Shown: positions 22,640 through 34,838 of the stretch, piece by piece
Layout: every line of letters begins with the position of its first letter
Numbering within the stretch: position 1 is the first letter of the stretch
DNA from: Rhipidocladum racemiflorum
Lineage: Eukaryota; Streptophyta; Magnoliopsida; Poales; Poaceae
Length of the DNA: 64,000 bases
Assembly (NCBI GenBank): GCA_036346355.1
Contig: JAYEVF010000044.1
Location: 275,363-339,362 of the forward strand
Direction of reading: 5' to 3'
The notes under the pieces: generated by a model
What the model saw: only the letters and a program-made list of their open reading frames with translations
The model's database searches: none
What the model was told of the DNA's origin: nothing
Made by a program: the position numbers and the translations under genes

Positions 22640-23794
22640 AAAGTAAAGCTTACTCTGGAAGATTAAATCCGAGAAGGACAGAAGGATGATTGCAAGGTTC
22701 AGAGAGTCAAGTCCAAGATGGAGGAAGGCAAGGTAAAAGACTTCAGACTGGATGAGCAATGCACGTTGTGGATTAAGGATCGCATCTGTGTGCCGAACAA
22801 GGAGCTGAAACAGTTGATTCTGGAAGAAACCCATGATTCCAAATATTCCATTCATCCAGGAAGTGCCAAGATGTATCAAGACCTGAAGGAAAGATTCTGG
22901 TGGCCAAGCATGAAACGCGAGGTCGCCGAACATGTTGCGTTGTGTGACATATGTTAGAGAGTCAAGGCAATGCATCAGAGGCCAGTAGGATTGCTGCAGC
23001 CGCTAAAAATACCTGAGTGGAAGTGGGAGAAAATCAGAATGGACTTTATTATCGGTTTACCTAAAACTCAAGGAGGGTATGACTCCATATGAGTTATAGT
23101 GGATCGCTTGACTAAGATCGCTCATTTCATCCCTGTAAAGACCACTTACTCGGGAGATAAGTTAGCAGGATTGTACATGACTAGGATCGTCTGTTTACAC
23201 AGAGTGCCAAAGAAGATCGTATTGGACAGAGGTACCCAATTTACCTCAAGATTCTGGAATAAGCTGCATGAAGCCATGGGGACCCATTTGAACTTAAGTA
23301 CAACATATCATTTGCAGACGGATGGACAGACTGAAAGAATTAATCAGATTCTGGAGGATATGCTAAGAGCTTGTGCATTGGCTTATGCTACATCTTGGGA
23401 TAAGAGTCTGCCGTATGCCGAGTTTAGCTACAATAATAGCTATCAAGCCAGTCTGCAATTGTCACCATTTGAGGCCTTGTATGGTCGGCCCTGTCGAACA
23501 CCGTTGAATTGGAATGAGACAGGTGAACGCCATGTCTTTGGACCAGATATCCTTCAAGAAGCCAAAGAGCAAATTGCCATGATCCGGGAAAGACTGAAGG
23601 TAGCTCAGTCGAGACAGAAAAGTTACGTGGACAACCGTCACCGAGACCTGAGTTTTGAACCAGAAGATTTCGTATATCTCAGAGTTACCCCTTTCAAGGG
23701 AGTTAAAAGGTTCCATGCGAAAGGGAAACTCACACCGCGTTATGTTGGACCATTTAAGATTTTGAGCCGCAGAGTATCTCGATCAGACGGTTAA
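22640..23794 (+). pseudogene. Gypsy integrase pseudogene
   Basis: The zinc-binding HHCC region is visible at 22830-22957 (HDSKYSIHPGSAKMY through CDIC). The catalytic core follows with MDFIIGLP (first Asp), VLDRGTQFTSRFW (second Asp) and NQILEDML (Glu). After these come SFEPEDFVYLRV and YVGPFKIL, the start of the C-terminal domain. TAG codons at about 22955 and one near 23092 interrupt the frame. The frame ends at the inversion breakpoint near 23772. In a live element this enzyme inserts the DNA copy into the genome. Confidence 0.9.
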
Positions 23795-24948
23795 GATCTA
23801 ATCTAGTGCTATAACGTGGGGGAACCCTAACCGTACGATCTAGATCTAACATTTGAGATCTAATCTAGCACGGTGCGATTTAGGGACTACGTGGCTTAAT
23901 TCGGTGCGTTGGATCTAGATCTAACGGTTTAGATCTAATCTAGTAAAATCACCGGGGTGGCTACGTGGACTCACCGTGGCGGTTGGATGGAGATCGGACG
24001 GTAGAGAAGCTTCGCGGGCGACGATGGCGGCGCGGCGGAGCTACTTGACCGAGGACGAAGACGACGACCAAGCCCGCGGCGTTTTGGCGCAGTTCCGATG
24101 AAGTGGATGGTGCGGCCCGATGCGTCTCATCCTTGCGGTTCCAGATCCGAACTTCAACGCGACAGAGGCGGCTTGACGGCGGCGGCACGCGCAAGAAACC
24201 GAAGCGAAGCCCTAACCTAACTATGGCGAGCGATTCCTTAGCAGTGACGGCGGCTCGGGCGGTGTGGTTTGGAGAAAAATGTGCGGCTTCAAACGGCGAT
24301 CCTCGGGGACGGGTCCACGCTTTAAATACGGCCTCGACGTGCGGGATTTTCGCGAAACCCTAACGAACTCTGAAATGGCGCGACGGAGCAGTCCAATCCA
24401 GACTCGGCGAGGACGACAAAATCCCGGCCACACATGTGTCCGGATCCGGTGGCTCCCACACGCCCGCGACGTGGACGCATCGCAGCCATGAGATCCTGAT
24501 CTGGTGATTTAGCGTATGCGTGCACGTGGCTCGATCCTAGCAGTTGGATCTTGATCCAACGGTCCGAGCGAATGGGTTCGGCTCGCCTGGACCGGCTCAA
24601 GTCAGACTCGAGTCTGACTCGGGTCGGATGAACAGTAGAACCCATTAGGGTTTTCCAGTGATTTAATATTTAAATTAATTTCTAGAAATTCAAATAAATC
24701 GAGAAAAATAGCAAAATGCTCAGAAAAATTCCATAAAAATTTTGGAAAATACTTTGTGACATTTTGGACTTAAATAAAATATTTTCAACAAAAATTTATT
24801 TGAAACTTTTAATTATTTAATTATCTCAAAAGGAAATAAATTCAAATTAAATCCAAATAATTCCAAATAAACTCCAAAAAATTCCAAAAATTCGCAAAAA
24901 TGCCAAATAACATTTAAATACATGAAAAGCAAAAATTGGGGTGTTACA
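23773..24948 (-). repeat. Inverted first third of the gypsy LTR
   Basis: Read on the minus strand it begins TGTAACACCCCAATTTTTG, a typical chromovirus LTR start. The purine-rich tract TTAAGGGGGAGG lies just upstream on that strand (24962-24951). The segment has recurring AGATCTAATCTAG words. It ends at the inversion border. Confidence 0.75.
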
Positions 24949-24988
24949 AACCTCCCCCTTAACAGAATCTCGACCCCAAGATTTAGGG

Positions 24989-25264
24989 CTAACTAAGAAA
25001 TAGGTTTGGGAATTCTTTCTTCAAGTCCTCTTCGCACTCCCAAGTCGCTTCACTTTCCAAATGATTGCTCCACAGGACTCTGCAGAAGCGGGTCGACTTG
25101 TTTGGAATTTCTCGATCCATTGTGTCCAGAATCTTCACGGGGTGCTCCTTGTATGTCAAATCTTCCTGCAGCTCGATTGATTCCAAGGGTGTTTGCTCAT
25201 TCGGCACTCAGAGACACTTCTTCAGTTGGGATACATGGAATACATCATGCACTCCCGCCAACAA
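24989..25264 (-). pseudogene. Integrase C-terminus with chromodomain, inverted
   Basis: The minus strand reads GVHDVFHVSQLKKCL, then a TGA, then VPNEQTPLE, followed by a chromodomain (KEHPVKILD, VLWSNHLESEATWE, DLKKEFPNLF). Chromodomains bind modified histones and steer chromovirus insertion. The Trp and acidic residues of the WSNHLESEATWE core are kept. One stop interrupts it. It belongs to the integrase at 22640-23790 if the inversion is undone. Confidence 0.85.
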
Positions 25265-25272
25265 CTGCGGCT

Positions 25273-27829
25273 AGATTGAGCCACGTGTCGAGCGCCGGGT
25301 CATGCCACGTCGCCCTTGATGCGGCTAAACTTGATCGGATCCTAGCCGTCTGATTCAAATCGAACGGTCCAGATCGACCGTGTAGATCCAATTCGCACGG
25401 GATTAGATCTAATCTGGACCGTTGGATTTTAAACCAACGGCCCAGATTGCGCCATGTGTTCGGGAGCCGACCGCGCTGTGGCCGCAGGCCGCCACCGCCG
25501 ACGCCATGCGTGATGTCACGCGTGGCCCTGCAGTGTCACGGCTCGCTTCACCGCGGCGGTGACGTTATCCGTGATGTCACGCTGACGTCACGGTGGGGCC
25601 CGCGTGTCAGAGCCATTCGGCTGAGCCCCGCTGACGTCAGTAATGACGTTAGCAGTGGGTCCCACGTGTCAGTGACACTGTGCGTATGGACCGAGTCCAC
25701 GGTGGACCAAGCCTGAGCCCATACACCGGATGACGCAATGCTGACGTCATAATTCGATTTTTTAATAAAAAATAATTCAGTGGAAATTCAATTTCCACGC
25801 TGACGCAATGATGATGTCATAAATCGGATTTTTCAATAGAAAAATAAATGAATTAATTCAGTTTATTCTTTTATTTGATTATTCAAACTTCAAACGCTTA
25901 TAACTTTTGCATTTTAACTCCGAATTGGGTGATTCCAATTTCTAACTTTTTATAAAATTGAGCTCTACTTAATGGTGAATTTTATTTAATTTTTGAATAT
26001 GAGTTTCCCTCTGTTTATATATATTTAATTGATTTTTCAAACTTTAAACGGCAATAACTTTTACGTTTTAACTCCGAATTGGGTGATTCCGATTTCTAAG
26101 TTTTTATAGAATTGAGATCTATTTAATGGTGATTTTATTTTATTTTATTTTTTGAAATAAGTTTTTTCTCTATTTTTATTTATTTGGTATTTATTTATCC
26201 GTTGCGAGTAGACGTTGAAGTGCCTGAAGGCTTCGAAGGTGAAGTTTTGACCTAGGAGCCACCTCAAGACTAAGAACAAGTTTTTTTGAAGGCAAGTTAT
26301 GCTTTTACCATATTGTTCCCACTTTGAAAATTATTTTGATTTAAATTATTGCATGTTAATTTAATTAGAAAATGCCTTGATTAATTCTGGTAATTAGTTA
26401 AATGCCAAATTGCTGTATTCCACCTTGACATAAATAATTGTATGCCATGGCCCCTTGTCACCCTAGTCTGGTTTAAGTAGTTGGACATTACTAAATCGCC
26501 AACATGGGTATTTAGACCGTTGTAGTATAATGCTTAGCCTGCCACGTAGTCATGACATGATTTTGGTAAATCCAATGTTAATGTTGACTTAATGAGATAT
26601 GGAATATGTTTTGGAGAAGTGTCATGTGTTATTAATGATGATGTTGATGGCACGTGGTTCATGGTAATCAACTGGGGTTTGATAAATAGATTTAGACCGG
26701 GGTAAGTGGCAAGAATAATCTGATGGGCCATGAGTGGCACCGAGAATCTCATTTTGGTTCTTCGGCAATCTTGCCTTGGCCACCCTAAGGACTTAACCTT
26801 GCAAGCCTTTGAACTGAGTCAAATGTGCAACCACATGTCTGTAATGGGACGGACCTAGTTGAATAAGTTGCTAATAACTTGCTTATGGAACCTTAGGGTA
26901 TCAGCCACACTTTTTGTGTAGTTGTACGGGGGAGCATACCGGGGCAATGGCTAGGTACCCATCTAACGGTTGGTTGGCCTAGACTTCGCCTTTGCTAAGG
27001 GAAGGGTTAGTGCGCAACAACCGGGGAGGTCCACTTGTGTAGTTAGAGGCTTCCGAAAGACTTTGTTACGGACACTCGCCTTTGTGGTGTTTGACTGTAT
27101 CTTGTGGGTAAAGTGCATAACCATTGCAGAGTGTACAATCTATTCGAATAGCCGAGTCCACGGTATTGAACACTGCTCGGGGATTACAGTCAAGGGTTAG
27201 ACTTTCATAAAAATAACTTGGCTTTGGAAAATGGTTGGGTTGGAATTGAAAATTTGGATGTAGGATGTGAAATGCTTACTTGTGCAATTATTGCGAAAGT
27301 TATTATCTCTATTATTGTTTTTACCCCTTTGCAATCTATTACTGTATTTACATATGCTGCTTTACTGCAAATTAACCTGTTAGCCTATCCTTTATAATAA
27401 GCCATGCATATAGAATATTAGCTTGCATTCTGTGCATGACTTGCTGAGTACCAAGTACTCACCCTTGCCACAATACAAACACCAGTTGAAGAAGAATCAA
27501 CGCCAGCTCTAGAGGAGGAGTTCTAGGAGGAGCCTACGAACTAGGGGCGAGCCCAGTCAGTTGTCTGTGGCATATTGGTTGGCACCACACGTTTTCTTTA
27601 TATTTCGCTGTAAATTTCTTCGAGTAAGACTTTGGCCCTACGAGGCGTAATTTTGTAACTTGACCATAAGGTTGAGCAACCAGTTATATTTCCCTTTTAA
27701 TAAAACACTTTACTATTTAGTTGAGTATGATTGTGATATATACCGATGTTGAGACTGTGTGCACTAGCGTGATCCTGGACTAGAGCTGAATACACAAAGG
27801 GTCTGGATTTGCAAATTCAGGTTCCGACA
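25273..27829 (+). repeat. Remaining two thirds of the gypsy LTR
   Basis: Non-coding sequence typical of long chromovirus LTRs. It holds GACGTCA-rich stretches (25500-25830) and a near-tandem pair with CGAATTGGGTGATTCC (25920 and 26080). It ends TTCCGACA, satisfying the CA end. The next bases, GTATGAGA, match flank sequence seen in the RIP cluster arms (29085), giving GTATG as candidate target site. Confidence 0.7.
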
Positions 27830-28430
27830 GTATGAGAGCTCCATGTCTTAGAAAATATGTGCCTGAATCGTGTAATCAATCATCCACTTGTGTATTTGTA
27901 CATTGGTATGCTGAGCTGAAACCCATATTTATGCGGCACATGTATGTTGTATGCTTCTTAAATAATGCTATGTTCCAAGTTTTAAAAGTTACTTAAATTG
28001 CCGCCAAGTGAGCAGCATGAGATGCATCTCTATTTCTCTGAATATACGCACATGATCTGGTCCAACCCCAAAATTATTTGAATACGACTGGAAAAATTCA
28101 ATATGCATATCTGCCCAAAATAGTACTCCACAGGTCTAAACGCACAACAAAGATGAGCACCTTAGGAGCTGTTAGGAATCAGGATGCATCAGCAGACAGA
28201 GAGGTGCATCTCATGCTGCTCACTTCAGCATTCAACAAATCAACAGTTTGCTTATCTCAAGGCCTAGAAATCTCCAGTTACAACTTTTACATAACAATGT
28301 ATTAGCAACATACAGTAGCTTAGGTTTTAGAAGAGCAACAACACCACTACTGACATACATAAGCATTCAGATCTGCGTGTCTACATTTGCTTAAATTAAG
28401 TCATCTTTTGACATACAAGAACTTAATAAG
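27830..28430. other. Non-genic sequence with a 26-bp inverted repeat
   Basis: AAGTGAGCAGCATGAGATGC at 28006-28025 reappears inverted at 28200-28225. The pair would close a hairpin with a loop of about 165 bases. The first 40 bases resemble the RIP cluster flanks. No protein gene is seen. Confidence 0.5.
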
Positions 28431-28678
28431 TCTCTACTATATAAAGTGAGAGTTTCTTCCCACGTCACATTAATTGCCCTGCTTAATTGCCCTACTTAAT
28501 TGCCCTACTTAATTGTCCTACGCAAGAAACGAAGAGTTGCTTTAATTAGCCAACTTTTGCAAGAAACGAAGCGTTAAAGATAGATGTTTGATCTTATGAA
28601 ATAGTATTTTTTATTTTTTAATCTTTATTTTTCGTTATCAATTTTGTTTTTCGTAGCAACGCACGGGCATATAACTAG
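28431..28678 (+). mobile_element. Small non-autonomous Helitron-like element
   Basis: The 5' end TCTCTACTATATAAA and the 3' end CGCACGGGCATATAACTAG, with CTAG followed by T, match the end types of grass Helitrons. There is no target duplication, as expected. Inside is a short array of TTAATTGCCCTAC (four imperfect copies at about 28468-28520). At 248 bp it cannot code for a helicase. Confidence 0.6.
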
Positions 28679-28989
28679 TATTATAAAAGCAACAGCTAAC
28701 ATTGCTGTCAAACACACTCTGAAAATTAAAACATCATTTCAGCTCCACAATTCCACATATCTTAATCTGAGACCTCAGAATAAGTATTTTTGCAATTAGC
28801 TAAAAAATGCGAAACTAGATAAAAAACTATTATTTTAGAATATTGCTGCTTTTTTTGTTATAACATCTTTGAATAAATAGTTATTATTTCCTTTCTAAGA
28901 GATTCAATATATACCTTTTTCCTATTTTGTGTTGCTGGGTTTATCCTAGTGGTGTAATACCTATTCCTCAAACTACATTTATGCATTTG
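28679..28989. other. AT-rich spacer
   Basis: No gene or repeat recognised. Confidence 0.5.
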
Positions 28990-31340
28990 GGTTAATTAAA
29001 ATCAAGGTAAGATACCATTCAAATATTTTTCCATGTTACTTCATGTTAAAATCAAGGTAAGATGCCATGCAAACTGTGTGCTCTTTGTATGAGATCTCCA
29101 TGTCTTAGAAATCTATGCTAGAAGCTTGTTAAACCCTGTATGATATCCACAAACAGTCATCATATATTGATATTGTGCAGCACTGGTTACTTTTGCCTGC
29201 AATTTTTGTCAATGCTGTCTGCTATAGTAGAACAGTACCTCTAATACTTTTACCCAGAACTTGGGGACCAGACTATCCCAGGTACCTGTTACTAAAAATT
29301 TAAAAGTTGCCATCTCTTATTAGTGTCTGTTTTTGTGAATTCCATCACCTATTATACAAAATATTTTCAGGCTATATCTGAGAAAGAAAGGGTTGAAGAT
29401 CTTATTGAAGAGCTAGAAAAGGAATCTAATTAAATAGGAGAACAACAATTATTGTTGAGCAAAATTATTTTGTTTAGGTGGTGGGCTTTATCCGGATGAA
29501 ATTGGTGATGTTGGTATTTTGTTTCAATGGAAAATCAATGCATGTAATCAATGAAGAGATTTTAACACGTGACCTTCGGATCGGAGATCTACGGTCAGGG
29601 GTGAAGCCAGGATTTAGATTTAGGGGGGGCCAATGTAGACAACAATAGGAGAAAAGTAATACCATGATTTGGATATGGGGGGCCAATGTCGACAACAATC
29701 AGAGAAAAGTATTTACCTCTATTAACTTTAAATTAGATTTACGACTACCGGCTAGATCAAATAACTTAATTAGGGTGTACCTTGAAATTACAACAACGTT
29801 AGGGGGGGGCCAGGGCCCCCTTTGCCCTCACCTCATCCCTGTCTATGGTTGCCAGACAGTTCACCCCCTTAGGGGCCAGGCCGTATATCGAAGGACTAAA
29901 GAAGAAGCAGATTTATATTAACCAGGTACTTTATTATTGAGCATGCAACTGAACAAGATGATGTATCTCAACGACAATTAAAGGAACGGTTGACTGAGAA
30001 TATTATCAGCATGCAGCTATTCAGTTCTTAGTCAGCTGAGTGAAAGTAAGCTACTGAAAGTAAAAAAAGATGCATGTTTCAGTTTTAGACATTCCGTTGA
30101 GCTACTCTTGGCGGTGGGACATTCAGTTCAGATGATGCATCTACCATCGGTAGCACATCGGGAGGAGGACGAGGCTGAGCCTGTCCATGGTGTCCTGCTG
30201 GTCGGACACCCCGCATTTCTGGAGATTGCTGTCCTCGTCCTGCCAGTAGCCCGAGCAATCCCATGACAATACAATGGGCCTACCGATATCCCCAACAAGA
30301 CTAGCGCACCAGCCATGGCCTCGGCTCTGGGGTGATAAGCGGTGCCTTGTGTCCACCCCACACTGATCGTCCACATTATGTCTTTAAATCTGGCCGCCTC
30401 GGTGACCATGACACAGAGCCTGGCCAGGTGCAGGGCGAGGTACTTCTTGTCGGCCTCGGAGTCACGGCCGGGCACGAATGTGCTCAGCACAACAATGGTG
30501 GTGAGGAAGTCTTCTTTCCCATGCTAATGTCCTTCAGCGTCCAGTGCCCTTCCGGAGGGGCGAGGTCACTGTACTGGTCGCCCAAGGGGAGAGCGATGGA
30601 GCCTTCGATGAAGGGAACGGTGCCAGGGAAAGCGAACCACCTCTTGTTGTAGTGGTACTCCTGTACCTGCTTGAACCCCAGCAAGTAGACGTTGTCTCTT
30701 CGGATGGCCAGCAACACGTCATCTTGGTTGGGCTTCCTCCTGATGAGGTTGAGGAACACCCAGCTTGGGGGCGGGTTCCACAGGCCGGCTTGGGGAATAA
30801 GCATTCCCACACCCGCACCACCCAGCGGTTGGGGTTGTTCCCCACCAGGGCATCGTGGAGGTGGCCGTGCAGCTCGGTGGATACCAGTTGCCGACGCTGC
30901 AGAGCAGATCACGCAAGGAAGAAGGATCGTACATAATGGCAAGGCAATTCGATGCAATGCAATGCCCTTGCAAGTAGAAGAGGAAGAACATGTTGATGCA
31001 ATGCATATGCAATGCAGGTGGAGTAGGACTGCATTTACTGCCGCTGCCACGTCGCTGGAAGCAGGAGCAAAGAAAGAATGACGACTTGTCGCTCGCTGCG
31101 ATGCAACTGCGATCGGCCTCCACCTGCTTGCTCTGGGTCTCTGCTGCAAGGGAGTTGGAGATGGAGGCTCCATCGGCTTGCTACTGCTGCTCTCTTCTGC
31201 TGCGATGCAAAGGAATCATCACATTTTATTAATCGAGGGGTATTATATTATATTATGGCGTATGTACGCTCTACTAGTTCCAATATATCATGCAATGCAA
31301 AGTACAGTAGAGGAGGAAGACCCATGTATGGCCTATGTGG
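28990..31340 (-). repeat. Left arm of a large inverted duplication (RIP cluster)
   Basis: This stretch matches 32770-34815 and 38040-40490 in opposite orientation, including RIP coding sequence, the 3' flank with its GGGGGGGCC run, and the AATCAAGGTAAGAT end. The spacer to the plus-strand copy is about 1.4 kb. Confidence 0.85.
30141..31200 (-). pseudogene. Ribosome-inactivating-protein-like pseudogene, copy A
   Basis: RIPs are plant N-glycosylases that remove one adenine from the 28S rRNA sarcin-ricin loop. This copy keeps the region with the first active-site tyrosine (NVYLLGFK, Tyr codon at 30687-30685), the second tyrosine region (DQYSDL) and the Glu/Arg signature TEAARF (Glu codon at 30400-30398). 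It lacks the signal-peptide exon seen in copy B. The frame breaks at about 30500, just after SMGKK, and the catalytic Glu part lies in another frame. A further shift places the C-terminal end in a third frame, with its stop at 30143-30141. It is transcribed divergently from copy B if transcribed at all. The family call rests on motif order and is fairly secure; it is broken as it stands. Confidence 0.75.
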
Positions 31341-32470
31341 CCCATATAAAGCCCATGTATGGAGTAGCAACATGGAAGGTATGAAAAAGTATGTTTTATC
31401 ACATCCAACCTCTATAACTTGCTTAGATGGTCTATACTTGTCTGTACATATCGATGCTATGTTTGGACCATGATTAGTGCTTCATTAATCTGATATGTCG
31501 GAAGAACGACCAGGTCGCCTTTCCTGTCGTCGGATCGAATCAAGCCCATCTCGTCCGTAGTATGCGTGCAAGAATTGTGGAGTTCAGGCGTGCAAGCAAA
31601 GCAATAAAACGGAAATGGGAGGCAAATAGGAAGAGCACAAAATTGGACAGGCCTTCTTTTGTCCTTGGACCACCATCTCTCATTACCATGGCCGATTAAG
31701 GCTGCAACTTAAACGAATCGATCACTGGACTTGAGTGCTGTCAACTTGCAGTAATAATCAAATCAAAGGAGTTTACATATTTCCACTACGAGCCTACTAG
31801 GCATTGACCGGCCAAAAATTAGGTTGAGTTTTAATTTGGTTTTAAATTGAATTGTACAATTTGAATTTGAATTGAACTGTGTAGTGATGGCTATATACAT
31901 GTTTGAGATTACACTACCTCGATGTATTAGCTATTTGGAAACTCGATGAACTGAACTAAACTAAAGTTCCTCTCATTCCAAATAAACCAAGCTGAAACTA
32001 AGCCAGTTGCTGTAGTACCATTGCACAGTGTAACCAGGTTATGCCGCAAAAGCTAGCTCACTTATGTAGCTAGCTTAGCTTGGAAAGAGTGTTGCAAGTA
32101 AGTTGGGATATGGCAGCAGTCTTCTCCAAATCCAATCTGCAGAACAAATGTGCATTGTAATTAACATGTCAAGATTTGCATTAATTAATTAATGTACTTA
32201 ACACATGCATGCCGCATAGATCACCTCATGGAATGCAATAAAACTGAATCCTTTGTTTGTTGAGTTAAGAGTGAGCCAGACGAAGTGATAAGTTGCCAGC
32301 AACCCTTATATTTATGCTTCGACGACATCTCTTCAATATGCATTGCTTGATAACTTTTTTTATTTAATATAAGCTCATTTTATTTGTCCATCAGATCAGA
32401 TAGACACATGCATCTTGTATAACTAGCAGAGGCAAGCGGGCATCAGCAAGCAAGCTCAGGTCACCTCAGC
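31341..32470. other. Spacer between divergent RIP copies A and B
   Basis: Repeated at about 36060-37740 and 40960-42416. It is AT-rich, with AATTAATTAATT and AGCTAGCTTAGC words, and carries the upstream region of copy B. No gene was recognised. Confidence 0.6.
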
Positions 32471-32475
32471 TCGCT

Positions 32476-32481
32476 TATAAG
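32476..32481 (+). promoter_or_regulatory. Probable TATA box of RIP copy B
   Basis: TATAAG in GCTTATAAGTAC lies about 100 bp before the ATG. It is conserved before copy C (37749) and in the truncated third unit (about 42390). Confidence 0.55.
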
Positions 32482-32577
32482 TACAACAGTAATGAACGCA
32501 GTGTACACCGGCAGCACCAAGCAGAGAGATTCACTGAGTAGTGCTAGTGAAGTGAAGTGAAGCAGAGCTAGCTAGCT

Positions 32578-33671
32578 ATGTCGGTCCGGATGGTAGGCTA
32601 CCTGCTGCTGCTGTTGCTGCTGGCCGTAGCAGCGGCAGTAGAGACCCGACTGCAGCAGCAGGAGGCTGATGGAGCCTCCATCTCCATCGCAGCAGCAGAG
32701 AGCAAGCAGCTGGAGGCCGATCGCAGCATCGCAACGAACAAGACATCATTTGCCGCTGCACCTGCTACGGCTACGATAGAGTACGTCCACTTATTGCATT
32801 GCATGTTCTTCCTCCTCTACTGTACTTTGCATTGCATGGTAGATTGGTACTAGTAGAGCGCAAGTACACCATAATATAATATAATCACCCTTGATTAATA
32901 AAATGTGATGATTCCTTTGCATTGCAGCAGCAGAGAGCAGCAGCAGCAAGCACATGGAGCCTCATCCACGATGCCCTGGTAGGGAACAACCCCAACCGCT
33001 GGGTGGTGCGGGGTGTGGGAACGCTTGTTCCCCAGACTGACCCATGGAACCCTCCCCCAAGCTGGGTGTTCCTCAACCTCATCGGGAGGGAGCCCAACTA
33101 GGACGATGTGTTGCTGGCCATCCGAAGAGACAACGTCAACTTGCTGGGGTTCAAGCAGGTACAGGAGTACCACGGCAACAAGAGGTGGTTCGCTTTCCAT
33201 GGCGCCGTGCCCTTCAGCGAAGGCTCCATCGCTCTCCCCTTGGGCGACCGGTACATCGACCTCGCCCATCCGGAAGGGCACTGGACGCTGAAGGTCATTA
33301 GCATGGGAAAGAAGACTTCCTCACTGCCATTGCTGCGCTGAGCACATTCGTGCCCGGCCGTGACTCCGAGGCCGACAAGAAGTACCTCGCCCAGCACCTG
33401 GCCAGGATCTGTGTCATGGTCACCGAGGCAGCCAGATTCAAAGACATAATGTGGACGATCAGTGTGGGGTGGACACAAGGCACCCGCATCACCCCCGACC
33501 AGGCCATGGCGCTGGTGTGCTGGGGATATCAGTCGGGCGCTACTGGCATGGCATCGCTCGGGCTACTAGCAGGACGAGGACGGTAATCTCCAGAAATGCA
33601 GGGTGTCCGGCCAGCAGGACGCCATGGACAGGATCGGCCTCATCCTCCACCCGATGTGCTATCGATGGTAG
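32578..33671 (+). pseudogene. Ribosome-inactivating-protein-like pseudogene, copy B
   Basis: It starts with a clear secretion signal (MSVRMVGYLLLLLLLAVAAA), so the ancestor entered the endomembrane system. The first exon runs to about 32779 (donor GTACGT), and an acceptor lies near 32928. Compared with copy C, about 420 bp of the second exon, intron and start of the third exon is missing. A TAG at 33099-33101 stops the frame. The first active-site tyrosine is Asn here (codon 33138-33140). The frame breaks after SMGKK (about 33315) as in copy A. The TEAARF signature (Glu at 33425-33427) and the conserved downstream Trp remain, in another frame, and the C-terminal stop TAG is at 33669-33671. 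Not functional. Confidence 0.78.
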
Positions 33672-34830
33672 ACGCATCATCTGAATTGAATGTCCCACCG
33701 CCAAGAGTAGCTCAACGGAATGTCTGAAACTGAAACATGCATCTTTTTTTACTTTCAGTAGCTTACTTTCACTCAGCTGACTGAGAATAGCTGCATGCTG
33801 ATAATATTCTCAGTCAACCGTACCTTTAAAAATTGTTAAGATGCATCATCTTGTTCATTTGCATTCTCAATAATAAAGTACTGGTCAATACAAATCTTCT
33901 TCTTCTTTAGTCCTTCGGTACACGGCCTGGCCCCTAAGGGGGTGAACTGTCTGGCAACCATAGACAGGGACGAAGCCAGATGAGGGCAAAGGGGGCCCCG
34001 GCCCCCCTAATGTTGTTGTAAGTTCAAGGTACTCCCTAATTAAGTTATTTGATCTTGCCGGTAGTCGTAAATCTAATTTAAAATTAATAGAGGTATATAC
34101 TTTTCTCTGATTGTTGTCGGCATTGGCCCCCTATATCGAAATCCTGGCATTACTTTTCTCTAATTGTTGTCTAGATTGGCCCCCTAAAATCTAAATCATG
34201 GCTTCACCCCCGACCGTAGATCTCCGATCCGAAGGTCACGTGTTGAAATCTCTTCATTGATTACATGCATTGATTTTCCATTGAAACAAAATACTGACAT
34301 CACCAATTTCATCCGGATAAAACCCACCACCTAAACAAAATAATTTTGCTTGACAATAATTGTTGTTCTCCTGTTTAATCGGATTCCTCTTCTAGCTCTT
34401 CGACATGTTCTTCAGCCCTTTCTTTCTCAGATATAGCCTGAAAATATTTTGTATAATAGGTGATGGAATTCACAAAAACAGACACTAATAAGAGATGACA
34501 ACTTCAAATTTTTAGTAACAGGCACCTGGGATAGTCTGGTCTCCAAGTTCTGGACAACAGTATTAGAGATACTGTTCTACTATAGCAGACAACATTGACA
34601 GAAATTGCAGGCAAAAGTAACCAATGCTGCACAAGATTAATATATGATGACTGTTTGTGGATATCATACAGGGTTTAACAAGCTTCAGGCATAAATTTCA
34701 AATACATGGAGATCTCATACAAAGAGCACACAGTTTGCATGGCATATTACCTTGATTTTAACATGAAGTAACATGGAAAAATATTTGAATGGCATCTTAC
34801 CTTGATTTTAATTCGATGCAATGCAATGCC
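32770..34830 (+). repeat. Right arm of the inverted duplication
   Basis: Inverse of 28990-31340 and direct repeat of about 38040-40490. It includes RIP copy B from its first intron to its 3' flank. The segment 33960-34230, with GGGGGCCCCGGCCCCCC and its flanks, occurs once per copy and looks like an older shared insertion. Confidence 0.85.
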
Positions 34831-34838
34831 GTTGAAGT

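Larger units (their letters stand above)
22590..27829 (+). mobile_element. 3' part of a Ty3/gypsy chromovirus with an internal inversion
   Basis: Parts in window order are: integrase on the plus strand (22640-23790); then, on the minus strand, LTR start (24948 downward), polypurine tract (24951-24962) and chromodomain (25264-24989); then the remaining LTR on the plus strand, ending TTCCGACA at 27829. If the segment 23773-25264 is read in reverse, the order becomes integrase, chromodomain, polypurine tract, LTR start, LTR end: one normal element. The inversion edges carry AGCCGCAG (23765-23772) and its inverse CTGCGGCT (25265-25272). The LTR would be about 3.7 kb, in line with long-LTR grass chromoviruses. 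Gag, protease and RT are missing. Confidence 0.75.

Noticed and set aside
24103..24645. Open frames in 24.1-24.6 kb
   Set aside because: They lie in the inverted LTR segment, overlap on both strands and have no recognisable domain.
30544..30936. Plus-strand frames opposite RIP copy A, and the similar antisense frames in copies B and C
   Set aside because: They are antisense shadows of GC-rich RIP coding sequence that recur because the copies are duplicated.
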